Positions 26,064 through 34,208 of a stretch of 64,000 nt of DNA are shown piece by piece. The notes beneath the pieces are model-generated. The model saw only the letters and a program-made list of their open reading frames with translations. It searched no databases and was not told the origin of the DNA. The translations under genes were made by a program, and so were the position numbers. Every line of letters begins with the position of its first letter. The first letter of the stretch is position 1. This DNA comes from Cyanobium sp. Tous-M-B4 (GTDB taxonomy: Bacteria; Cyanobacteriota; Cyanobacteriia; PCC-6307; Cyanobiaceae): the NCBI RefSeq assembly GCF_024345395.1, contig NZ_JAGQBA010000006.1, positions 62,001 through 126,000 on the forward strand. The letters run 5' to 3'.

Positions 26064-27361
26064 CGGCCCTTAAAAAGCCGCTCCAGTCCCCAGAGACCTA
26101 CCACCCTCTGGCGTGCCCGTCGCAGCAGATTCCGTCCGCGATGACTCGCCACTAGTCGGGAGCGGGCGCCGGCAGAGCTCAGCATTTTCTTACCCCCTTT
26201 TGCCAGGGCGTAGGTCTGCCAGGAATTACTACCCCAGCCCGGGGGACCTTCCCTATCTGCCGACTCGGAAGACTGGGGCGGATTTATCAGTCGGCTGGCC
26301 AGGGCAGCAATAAAAACCTGGTCACCTCCAGGAATGTGACCATGGCCCTCCGGCCAGGCCTGATCGAGGCGGAGGCTGAAGGGGTCTCGAATGATTGAGT
26401 CGAAATCGGCGATGGCTGCCGATTCAAGAAAGTAATGATTGCCCAAGGTTTCATTGACTCCCAGGTCCGAGACAATGCGGGTGCTCACACCCAAAGCCAT
26501 TGCTTCCATGGCAGCGGTGGAGGACACAGTGATGGCGCAGCCGCACTTTTTCAGCAGAGTCAGGCTGGGCTTGTAGCTGATCTGCAGGTTGGGTATGCGG
26601 CGGCTGAGCTTCTCAACCCGGCTGGCCATCTCACCATGCTGGCGATGCAGCGTGGCTTCGATTTTCGAGGTGCGTGGCTTAAAGATCACCGGATGTGCCG
26701 GCCAGGCCTGGGCCAGATCGGCAAGGCGCCTACAAATGTATTTGCGTTGAATCGGGTTGTCAGGCACTGAGGGCTGCTCGAAAAACACGATCGAGGCGGC
26801 ATCCGGTACTTGGAGTCTTGGTTCGATCGACCAGAGGATCGGCAGTCCAGTCACAACAGCATTGCTGCTGTCCAGCCCTAGGGCACTGCAGGCCTGACGA
26901 TAAAGCTGGGCGTCGGTTTCTCCGTTTAGGCACAACAGTTCTACGCCGGAGCGATCCATCATTCCCTCCAGTTGATGGCGGAACAGAATGCCCGGATAGG
27001 CGCTAATCAGTACGGGCCGCCGGAGCTGATCCATCCAGGCCGATTGCAGCAACAGCTGGGTCTCTCGGGTGCGGCGTCCATCCAAACCGAGCACAAGGGC
27101 ATCGACTTGTACAAGATCGGTGCGCAGCTCTCGCAGTTGGCCCCACTCGTGCTGCTTGATGGCGGTGCGGGGATCTATGCGGCGGATCTCCAGCACCTGG
27201 CGGCGTGAGAGTTTGCGTCCAGGCAGTTCAAGCAGATGCAGGCTCGTCGATGCTCCTTCCTTCCGCGCCACGCGCAGCAGGTTCATGGCGGTTTTGCCGA
27301 AGGAGTCGAAGCAGGCCAGGGCTGCCACCTGGCGCCCCTGCAGGCTGCCCATCAATTGCAT
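26060..27361 (-). CDS. putative glycosyltransferase resembling DUF6716, paralogue 3
   Basis: 433 residues. Shared family segments are VAALACFDSFGKTAMNLLRV, VIFKPRTSKIEATLHRQHGE, NLQISYKPSLTLLKKCG and ITVSSTAAMEAMALGVSTRI, then NHYFLESAAI. It is closest to paralogue 1 in having both the KPR-x3-E and SSTA motifs, so it is probably active. The C-terminal 60 residues are strongly basic. The ATG at 27361 overlaps neuA by ten bases; an ATG three codons later (27352) would give a one-base overlap and is equally possible. Confidence 0.62.
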   Translation of the reverse strand: MQLMGSLQGRQVAALACFDSFGKTAMNLLRVARKEGASTSLHLLELPGRKLSRRQVLEIRRIDPRTAIKQHEWGQLRELRTDLVQVDALVLGLDGRRTRETQLLLQSAWMDQLRRPVLISAYPGILFRHQLEGMMDRSGVELLCLNGETDAQLYRQACSALGLDSSNAVVTGLPILWSIEPRLQVPDAASIVFFEQPSVPDNPIQRKYICRRLADLAQAWPAHPVIFKPRTSKIEATLHRQHGEMASRVEKLSRRIPNLQISYKPSLTLLKKCGCAITVSSTAAMEAMALGVSTRIVSDLGVNETLGNHYFLESAAIADFDSIIRDPFSLRLDQAWPEGHGHIPGGDQVFIAALASRLINPPQSSESADREGPPGWGSNSWQTYALAKGGKKMLSSAGARSRLVASHRGRNLLRRARQRVVGLWGLERLFKGR

Positions 27362-28113
27362 TCCGATGAAGTGTGTTCCGATGAAGCTTGATTGGCCCCA
27401 TTCAACAGGGGCGCTAATCGATCGCAGAGCTCAAGGTCTTGCATGCTGTCTATCTCAGGGGCTAACCCTTCCAGGGGTACGGGCAGGGTGGGCTGGATGA
27501 ACCGGGTTCCGTGTTCCAGAAACGCTTTGGTACGAATTGCGTAAATGGCACCGGTCTCTAGATACGCGGGCTCCAAGTCCTGGCGCCGGCGGCGGGGTTC
27601 GTTGGAGTTGTGATTAATTCCTACCCCGTGGCCATTGCCATCGATGCACCACAAGAAGCCGTGCCATGGCATCACGCTGAAAGCCATGTTGGCCTGGCTG
27701 AGTTGAAGGGCGTTCACCACAGCATCAATCTGGGGCCCAGTGGTGAAGGGCGAAGTGCACTGCAGAAAAACAAACAGGGCGGGCAGAGGGCCGCGCTCTG
27801 CTAGTTCGTTGAGGGCGTGGAGCAGGGCCAATTCTGATGATGCTTGGTCGCCCGAGAGCTCACTTGGTCTCTGCAGCCAACTAGCACCCTCCTCTTCGCC
27901 AAGGTGGCCGATGCCGGCATCGTCGCTGCTCACCCAGATGGCTCCGACGCTCGAAGCTACCCTGGCGGCCCTTATGCAGCGTGCAAGCAAGGGAATCCCG
28001 CCAACGGAGCGAAGATTTTTGCCGGGAACCCCTTTGGAGCCCCCGCGCGCAGGAATCAAAACAAGCGGAGCCAGATCTGGATCCATTTGGATCGCCAAGG
28101 CAGGAGGACTCAT
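27352..28113 (-). CDS. neuA: CMP-nonulosonate (N-acylneuraminate) cytidylyltransferase
   Basis: 253 residues. It activates a sialic-acid-like sugar with CTP. The mononucleotide-binding motif PARGGSKGVPGKN is at 21-33, followed by WVSSDDAGI, LQRPSELSGDQ and FLQCTSPFTTGPQID, all typical of the NeuA/KdsB-like family. KdsB is less likely because of the GGSKG-PGKN form and the NeuB gene in the same run; whether the sugar is neuraminic, legionaminic or another nonulosonate cannot be told. The ATG overlaps the upstream small ORF by four bases and is preceded by an inverted repeat (CCAGCG-4-CGCTGG, 28114-28129). Confidence 0.88.
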   Translation of the reverse strand: MSPPALAIQMDPDLAPLVLIPARGGSKGVPGKNLRSVGGIPLLARCIRAARVASSVGAIWVSSDDAGIGHLGEEEGASWLQRPSELSGDQASSELALLHALNELAERGPLPALFVFLQCTSPFTTGPQIDAVVNALQLSQANMAFSVMPWHGFLWCIDGNGHGVGINHNSNEPRRRRQDLEPAYLETGAIYAIRTKAFLEHGTRFIQPTLPVPLEGLAPEIDSMQDLELCDRLAPLLNGANQASSEHTSSECN

Positions 28114-28388
28114 CCAGCGCTACCGCTGGGGGGGCGCAGCCTGCCGTTGGCACCAAGGGGGTAGAAGCGCAGGTGATCTTCAGGTCCTTGGGGCTCGGGA
28201 GCCGACTCGACGCAGGTGCTGCTTTGGTGTCGCTGGAGCGCGAGCACAACTTTTTTGATCCGGCCAGCAGGCATGCCCGTTTCGGCCGAGATAGCGGCAC
28301 ACAAACTGTCTAGGGGGTCTTGGATCTGCATGCGTCGGATGACCGGCCTACTGCTTTCAGTACAGAAATCGAAGCTAGCAGTGTTCAC
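28110..28388 (-). CDS. small ORF leading the nonulosonate operon
   Basis: Up to 92 residues from a GTG, or 73 from an ATG at 28331. Not recognised. The part QDPLDSLCAAISAETGMP and a following basic helix (GRIKKVVLALQRH) look like a folded small helical domain; the end is Pro/Gly-rich. The main argument for a real gene is the ATGA overlap with neuA and the lack of any other gene in this 280-base stretch. It could also be a leader whose translation opens the hairpin at the neuA start. Confidence 0.4.
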   Translation of the reverse strand: MNTASFDFCTESSRPVIRRMQIQDPLDSLCAAISAETGMPAGRIKKVVLALQRHQSSTCVESAPEPQGPEDHLRFYPLGANGRLRPPSGSAG

Positions 28389-28480
28389 CTGTCGGTACCT
28401 TGGTTAAAGGGAATCCGTAGCGCCACCCGCCTTTGGTCTATCCATCCTCCGCAGTTCGACTGGGCCTGCCGGATGCAGGA

Positions 28481-30433
28481 ATGTTCCGTCACGCAACCTT
28501 GAAGGCCCTGCTGGCTCCTTTCAGCTTGGTGCGCGGTTCGGGTCGTTGCGGTCGTGAGCAGTTGGATGCCCTGCTGGCCTGGGGACGCAAGCCCAGCGCT
28601 CGAGCTGCTGAGCGGCTGGCTGTCGCCCGTGATCTACCCATTTGGCGATGTGAAGATGCCTTTGTTCGTTCCCTGGGTTTGGGAGCAGACTGCCCGCCTC
28701 TTGGTCTGGTCCTAGATGATTTAGGGATCTACTACGACGTCTCAGAACCCAGCCGTCTTGAGCAGCTGATTGCCCGTAATCACAGCCCTGACGAGCTGGC
28801 GCGTGCGATCAAGCTGCAGCGCCTCTGGCGCGAGCACCGAGTCAGCAAGTACAACCAATCAGCCGATGTACCGGCACCTGTTCAGCCCTACGTACTTGTG
28901 GTTGACCAAACCGTTGCCGATATTTCGATACGACTGGGTTCAGGTTCTCAAGATCAGTTTGCCGCCATGTTGGCCGCGGCGCTTAGAAATCATCCTGGTC
29001 TCAAAGTGGTGGTCAAAACCCACCCCGATGTGGTCGCTGGCAGAAAGAAGGGACATTTTACGGCCGAACAACTAGCCGATTCACGCATAATTTTAGACTC
29101 TAGTGGTGGTCATCCCGCGGCTCTGCTTGAGCAAGCCGAGGCTGTGTATGTGGTGACTTCCCAGCTGGGCTTTGAAGCCTTGATGTGGGGGAAGGAGGTC
29201 TACTGCTTCGGACTTCCTTTCTTCGCTGGCTGGGGACTAACCCATGATGAGCTGCCTTCGCCGCCTCGACGGGCTTCCGCAGGCCAGCGACAGCTGGCTG
29301 ATCTTGTGCATGCAGCTTTGGTCGAGTATGCAGTTTATATCGATCCTCATACTCTTAAGCCCTGCGAAGTTGAAGATCTACTGTGTTCGATTGGCTTGCA
29401 ACGTCAGAGATTGGCTGCCGATCCCGCCCGGGCTGTGGCGCTTGGCTTTACACGCTGGAAAAGACCCTTCTTGCGGCGCTTTATGCCTGGTTGCGAGTTG
29501 TCTTTTTTGCGCTCACGCGAGCGGCAACGCCATAGGCGGATTGTGCACTGGGGCCGGGCTTCTGAGCAGCTTTTGTTGGCCCATCCTGGTCAAGTAATTC
29601 AGGTTGAAGATGGCTTTCTGCGTTCAGTTGGATTTGGCAATAAGATTCATTTGCGAATAGTTCAGCTACTTAATAATGTTGGGATCAGGGCTGCTCGTCC
29701 CCCCAGCCCTTTGTCATGGGTGGTAGACCACCAGGGTGTCTATTACGACTCCACCCGTCCTTCAGCGTTGGAAAGCTGGCTTGCGACTGCTGATCCCAGT
29801 ATTGAGCAGCTCGAACGGGCCGCTGCCCTGCGCCAGCGTCTAGTTCAAGAGGCAATTACTAAATATAATCTTTCGGCTCCAGCTTGGCATAGGCCATCAG
29901 GCTTGCGGCGGGTAGTGCTGGTGCCAGGCCAGGTAGAAAGTGATGCTTCAATTCGTTTTGGGGCGCCAGGAATAAGAACCAACTTAGAGCTGATTCAAGC
30001 CGTGCGCAATGCGGAGCCAGATGCATATATTATTTATAAGCCCCATCCCGACGTAGTCGCGGGGTTGCGTCGATCTTCGGTTGCTGAAAGTCAAGCCTTG
30101 TTGGTTGCTGATTTGGTGCTAAGAGAAGCTTCTGTGCAGCAATTATTTGCTCAAGTAGATGCGGTTCACGTGCTCACCTCTTTGGCCGGATTCGAAGCTC
30201 TGCTGCGAGGCATAGAGGTCCATGTTTGGGGGCTTCCCTTCTACGCCGGCTGGGGGCTTACCAAGGACGCAAACAGTTGCTCTCGTCGAGGGAGAAAGAT
30301 TAGTCTAGATGCCCTTGTGTATGGGGCATTAATAGCTTACCCGCGCTACGTCAGTCGTCGCAGCGGCTGGCAGATCACCCCGGAGCAGGCTATCGACGAG
30401 CTGGTGGCATGGCGCGCATCTTCTACTGCTTAA
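28481..30433 (+). CDS. kpsC: KpsC-type capsule beta-Kdo transferase homologue
   Basis: 650 residues made of two related halves, the known layout of KpsC, which with KpsS builds the Kdo linker on a phosphatidylglycerol-type lipid in group 2 capsules. Repeat 1 has CEDAFVRSLGLG (58-69), VVVKTHPDVVAG (176-187) and CFGLPFFAGWGLT (242-254). Repeat 2 (about 335-640) has VEDGFLRSVGFG, YKPHPDVVAGLRR and VWGLPFYAGWGLT. The ATG at 28481 is preferred; the frame is open to a TTG at 28433. Divergent from the nonulosonate operon, with promoters expected in 28389-28480. AT-richer than the housekeeping genes. A Kdo requirement implies kdsA/kdsB elsewhere. Confidence 0.88.
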   Translation: MFRHATLKALLAPFSLVRGSGRCGREQLDALLAWGRKPSARAAERLAVARDLPIWRCEDAFVRSLGLGADCPPLGLVLDDLGIYYDVSEPSRLEQLIARNHSPDELARAIKLQRLWREHRVSKYNQSADVPAPVQPYVLVVDQTVADISIRLGSGSQDQFAAMLAAALRNHPGLKVVVKTHPDVVAGRKKGHFTAEQLADSRIILDSSGGHPAALLEQAEAVYVVTSQLGFEALMWGKEVYCFGLPFFAGWGLTHDELPSPPRRASAGQRQLADLVHAALVEYAVYIDPHTLKPCEVEDLLCSIGLQRQRLAADPARAVALGFTRWKRPFLRRFMPGCELSFLRSRERQRHRRIVHWGRASEQLLLAHPGQVIQVEDGFLRSVGFGNKIHLRIVQLLNNVGIRAARPPSPLSWVVDHQGVYYDSTRPSALESWLATADPSIEQLERAAALRQRLVQEAITKYNLSAPAWHRPSGLRRVVLVPGQVESDASIRFGAPGIRTNLELIQAVRNAEPDAYIIYKPHPDVVAGLRRSSVAESQALLVADLVLREASVQQLFAQVDAVHVLTSLAGFEALLRGIEVHVWGLPFYAGWGLTKDANSCSRRGRKISLDALVYGALIAYPRYVSRRSGWQITPEQAIDELVAWRASSTA

Positions 30434-30500
30434 ATATGGACACTTTTATTGTTCTAAGCATGGCAAAATTAACTCCAAATCTAGCTCAAGGGATACTCGT

Positions 30501-32534
30501 TTGAACTCTTCCAGGCCTGCGACCTTGGTTCAAGTACAGATTAATGGCCCTGTGTTGCTGTTGATCGGCCCGATTGGTCTGTTCTTTGCACGCTTCTGTA
30601 ACTACCTCCGCGGCTGTGGTATTCCAGTAGTCAAGGTGGCGTTTCCCCTGCATGAATTTGGTTTTGCGCGAGATGTGCGCGTGCCATTCAATGGCTCAAT
30701 GGAGGAGTGGCGCCCCTTTTTGCGCCAGCTGCTGGTGGAGAGAGGAATACGCCACATCTTTATGTATGGAGATTTTATAATTCCCCATCGCGTCGCAATT
30801 GAGGAGGCTCAGCGCATTGGCGTTGAGGCTTGGGTGTTTGAACTCGGCTATATCAGGCCTAATTACGTAAGCTTGGAGCGGGATAGGGTGAACTCCCGCT
30901 CTAACCTAAATCAACCACTTGAATTTTATAGGGCCCTGCCGCCTGTAAATGTCTTGCCTGGTGGTTGTCTGGAGCCAGGTTGGAGGTGGCGCAAGATTTG
31001 GAAGGCTCCAACTTTCCTTCAGCATGCTTTCACTCGTTATCCGATTATCGAGGGTGAGCACAAGTTGCAACCCTCGCCTCAGTTTGTCTGGTGCCAGCTG
31101 CGCGGTAATTGGCGTTTCTGGCTTTATAGATTTAGTGAGCGTTCGATCAAGAGGAGGCTGCTTGAACATCTCTCCTTCTTCTTGGTTGTGCTTCAGGTCT
31201 CTAGTGATTCGCAGATCCAGATGGGCTCGCCCTATCGGGGCATGCATGATTTTATTGAGGATGTAATCAGTTCGTTTGCTGCGAACGCCCATGCCTCTGA
31301 TCACCTTGCCTTTAAGCATCATCCACGTGATCGTGGATATAATCATTACGGTAGGCTCATTCAGCTTTTAGCCACCCGTTATGGAGTCTCCGGACGTGTG
31401 CATTATTTTCACGATGGAGCCTTGAGTCGTTTTCTGCGTGCCTGCAGGGGCGTTGTAACGGTCAACAGTACGGTTGGTTTGCAGGCCTTGTTTCATGCTG
31501 TGCCTACAAAGGTTATGGGGCAAACTTTTTATAATTTACCTGGCCTTACTGATCAAAAGCCTCTGGATCAATTCTGGCAGCAGCCCCAGACTAGTGATCG
31601 GCCACTCTTTTATCGCTTTTACTCCCACCTTGTCACTAGCACTCAGGTTAATGGCAATTTTGATGGCGATTTCCCCTTTCGGACTACTTTCCCCATAGGT
31701 CCAGATGCTCGCCGGTTAGCGCCTTCTCCCCAGCTGCCAGATGCCCCCGTGCCCAGTCGCAGATCCGGCGTGATCCTGCTGCCTCGTCTGCTAGGCCGTT
31801 TGGGCTGGGCTGCAGGGTTTTTTGCGATTTATGGCTTGCAGTTACTGGCACTTGCTTTGGGCTTTAAGCGTGCTGCTTCCTGGTTGCTTGCTTGTACAGC
31901 TGGGGCGGGACTAAGGGCTCTTGGTGTACAGGTGGTCCTTGATGACAGCCAGCCCAGCGAGCCAGTTGGTGTGCCCTTGGTTCATATCTGGAATCACACA
32001 AGCCCGATAGATGTGCTGGTGGTGCAAGGGGTGATCAGGTTGCCAAGTATCACAACTGCCAACCTGCACATGAGCCACTTCATGCCTTGGTTTGCCCAGT
32101 CGGCTGCTAATGCGGGCCATGCGCTGATGAATCATAAAGATGGGCGATCGCGCACTGCTGCTTTATATGCTGCCTCCCGCACGCTGGCGGAACGGGGACA
32201 GGTGATCCTGGCGCCCAATGGTTCATTGGTTACGCCAATACATCAGAGAGTTTCGGCGAGCCCCTTACTGCTAGCCCGTCGTCATAGTGCCCTTGTTGTG
32301 CCATGGACCTTTGTGCAGGAAGGATTGCCGAGTCCTGAAGACTTGCGCTATCGCCCCCTTAGATTGCTGCTGTCAAGACTTACAGCTCCGATTGGCACCA
32401 TTTATTGCCGGCGAGGGCGTGCCAGGGATCTGCTGCTGCCTGAATCAAACTGTGACGTCGGCAGCTTTAAGGCAGCGGTGCAGGCTTATTACGCCCGCAC
32501 CACTAACCTTCCCAGTAGAACTGATAAGGGGTGA
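30501..32534 (+). CDS. kpsS-like: KpsS homologue fused to a PlsC-like acyltransferase
   Basis: 677 residues. Residues 15-400 are KpsS-like: LLIGPIGLFFARFCNYL, FELGYIRPNYVSLE (113-126), AFKHHPRDRG (270-279) and GVVTVNSTVGLQAL (317-330). After a proline-rich linker comes a hydrophobic stretch (about 433-467) and a 1-acylglycerol-phosphate-type acyltransferase domain with the H-x4-D motif in NHTSPID (His499, Asp504), a GHALMNHKDGRS block and PNGS (572-575) in the usual EGT-like position. KpsS of capsule systems lacks this domain as far as I know. The fusion suggests that acylation of the lipid acceptor is coupled to linker synthesis. TTG start with AAGGGA about seven bases before it. Its TGA abuts the opposite-strand stop within TGATCA. 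Confidence 0.82.
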   Translation: MNSSRPATLVQVQINGPVLLLIGPIGLFFARFCNYLRGCGIPVVKVAFPLHEFGFARDVRVPFNGSMEEWRPFLRQLLVERGIRHIFMYGDFIIPHRVAIEEAQRIGVEAWVFELGYIRPNYVSLERDRVNSRSNLNQPLEFYRALPPVNVLPGGCLEPGWRWRKIWKAPTFLQHAFTRYPIIEGEHKLQPSPQFVWCQLRGNWRFWLYRFSERSIKRRLLEHLSFFLVVLQVSSDSQIQMGSPYRGMHDFIEDVISSFAANAHASDHLAFKHHPRDRGYNHYGRLIQLLATRYGVSGRVHYFHDGALSRFLRACRGVVTVNSTVGLQALFHAVPTKVMGQTFYNLPGLTDQKPLDQFWQQPQTSDRPLFYRFYSHLVTSTQVNGNFDGDFPFRTTFPIGPDARRLAPSPQLPDAPVPSRRSGVILLPRLLGRLGWAAGFFAIYGLQLLALALGFKRAASWLLACTAGAGLRALGVQVVLDDSQPSEPVGVPLVHIWNHTSPIDVLVVQGVIRLPSITTANLHMSHFMPWFAQSAANAGHALMNHKDGRSRTAALYAASRTLAERGQVILAPNGSLVTPIHQRVSASPLLLARRHSALVVPWTFVQEGLPSPEDLRYRPLRLLLSRLTAPIGTIYCRRGRARDLLLPESNCDVGSFKAAVQAYYARTTNLPSRTDKG

Positions 32535-33785
32535 TCAGGCCGCCAGGATCAGGCTGATGTTGTGGCCGCCGAAGCCGAAGGCATTCTTGAGGGCATAGCG
32601 CTCGCTGTTACGGCTTGGCAGTGCTAGCGACTCCTGTTGAACCACTGCAAGATTTATGGCTGGATCGAGAGGGTTTGAGTTCAGGCTGCGCGGCACTATT
32701 CCTTGACGCAAAGCTTGCAGGGCAAGGATCGTTTCCACTGCGCCTGCAGCTCCGAGTAGGTGTCCAAACTGGCCCTTAGGCGCTGTTACGGGCATGTGGT
32801 CTAGGGCATTGCCTAGGCCGCGGCGCAGGGCTCGCGACTCTGCCAGGTCTCCCACTGGTGTGCCCGTGGCGTGAGCCTGAACGAAGCTGAGGTCCGCCAC
32901 TGTCAGATCCGCCCGTTGCAGGGCATCGGCGATCGCTTGGCTTGCTTGCAGGCCTTCTGGTTCAGGAGCAACGATGTGGTGACCATCGCTGCTGCAACCG
33001 CAGGCCTGGAGTATTCCCAAGGGAGCAGGTGCTCCGCTGGCTAGGTCCCGCTCCCTTTGCAATACCAATACGCCTGCGCCCTCTGACAGCACGAAACCGT
33101 CCCTGTCCTTGCCATAGGGCCTTGAAGCCTGCTCAGGCTCCTCGTTACGACTAGAGAGGGCCCGCATTGCGGCAAACCCGACCAATCCCAGTCGATTCAC
33201 AGGGGCTTCTGTGCCACCGGCTAAAACCACGTCAGCCCGATTGTCATTGATCAGTAGCTGGGCCAGCAGCAGGGCTTCGGCGCCAGATGCGCAAGCTGAA
33301 ACCGGCGTATGGGCCCCTCCGTGCAGTCCAAGGTCGATCGCAATATGGCTTGCCGCTGCATTTGGTATCAGCATTGGCACGGTCAGGGGGTTCACCCGCG
33401 TCGGGCCCGCATTCAGCAGGATGGTGTGCTGGCGCTCAAGTGTGGCCAGGCCACCGATCCCTGTGCCGATCACAACTGCAATTCGGGCAGGATCTACACC
33501 TGAGAGGTGCGGTGAAGCCTGAGCCCATGCTTGACGGGCTGCTAGAAGGGCCAGCTGGGAACAGCGATCCAGGCGCCGTTGTAGTAAAGGCTCCAAGGTC
33601 TCAATTAGATCTTGCTGTACGCAGCCTGCCAACCTGATCGGCAGGTCTTTCGCCCATTCATCAGCGAGTGCCCTAACTCCGGAGCGTCCAGAGAGAATTG
33701 CTTGCCAAGTGCTTTCGGGGTCGTTCCCTAATGGGTTTATCGAGCCCCAGCCTGTAACCGCCAGCCGTTCAGGTGGCTTGCGCAT
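32535..33785 (-). CDS. FabF-like 3-oxoacyl-ACP synthase
   Basis: 416 residues, a complete beta-ketoacyl-ACP synthase II: active-site Cys165 in VSACASGAE, His304 in QAHATGTPVGD and His341 in GHLLGAAGA, with Lys336 before it. It condenses malonyl-ACP with a growing acyl chain. All catalytic residues are present, so it should be active. It overlaps the acyl carrier protein gene by 17 bases, and neither lies next to fabD, fabG or fabH, so this looks like a second, specialised FabF rather than the housekeeping copy. Context suggests it makes the acyl chain of a glycolipid anchor (inference). ATG start. Confidence 0.9.
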   Translation of the reverse strand: MRKPPERLAVTGWGSINPLGNDPESTWQAILSGRSGVRALADEWAKDLPIRLAGCVQQDLIETLEPLLQRRLDRCSQLALLAARQAWAQASPHLSGVDPARIAVVIGTGIGGLATLERQHTILLNAGPTRVNPLTVPMLIPNAAASHIAIDLGLHGGAHTPVSACASGAEALLLAQLLINDNRADVVLAGGTEAPVNRLGLVGFAAMRALSSRNEEPEQASRPYGKDRDGFVLSEGAGVLVLQRERDLASGAPAPLGILQACGCSSDGHHIVAPEPEGLQASQAIADALQRADLTVADLSFVQAHATGTPVGDLAESRALRRGLGNALDHMPVTAPKGQFGHLLGAAGAVETILALQALRQGIVPRSLNSNPLDPAINLAVVQQESLALPSRNSERYALKNAFGFGGHNISLILAA

Positions 33786-34158
33786 CGGGTTGCTCCATGG
33801 ACCTCAGATGATTCTGAATATCGCCCACCGTTTGGAATTTGAGCAGGTCTTCCTCCCTTATTTTGATGCCGAGGCACTCATCGGCTTCGATCAGAATTTC
33901 GTAGAAGCCAAGGGAGTCAATGCCTATGTCTTCGATCAGGCGGGCCTCTGGGGTGATCCGGGCGGGGTCAGCGCCTGAGATCTGAATCAGAATCTGAGTC
34001 AACCGATCCTGAAGTTCCTCGGGGTTTTGAAGCGAGACTGAAGCAGTTGAATGCCCGGGGTTTGTAGGCAGATTGGCCTCTGAGCTTGGTTGGCGGGAAG
34101 GGTTCGCAGGGCTCAACGGCAGGAGTTCAGTCTGGTCGTTTTCAGGGTTCGCGCGCAT
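33769..34158 (-). CDS. acyl carrier protein with N-terminal extension
   Basis: 129 residues from the ATG at 34158 (a TTG at 34170 would add four). The C-terminal 80 residues are an acyl carrier protein with the phosphopantetheine Ser in DIGIDSLGFYEIL, acidic helix 2 and a closing FQTVGDIQNHL. The first 45 residues are Pro/Ser/Asn-rich and probably disordered, unusual for the roughly 80-residue housekeeping ACP. It overlaps the ketosynthase gene by 17 bases and follows the N-acyltransferase gene by 50, so the three likely form one operon with the ACP as acyl shuttle. Confidence 0.88.
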   Translation of the reverse strand: MRANPENDQTELLPLSPANPSRQPSSEANLPTNPGHSTASVSLQNPEELQDRLTQILIQISGADPARITPEARLIEDIGIDSLGFYEILIEADECLGIKIREEDLLKFQTVGDIQNHLRSMEQPDAQAT

Positions 34159-34208
34159 CGAGGACCCCAAAGCGACTGCATGGAAACGTACCAGCCCAGA
34201 GGGCTGGT

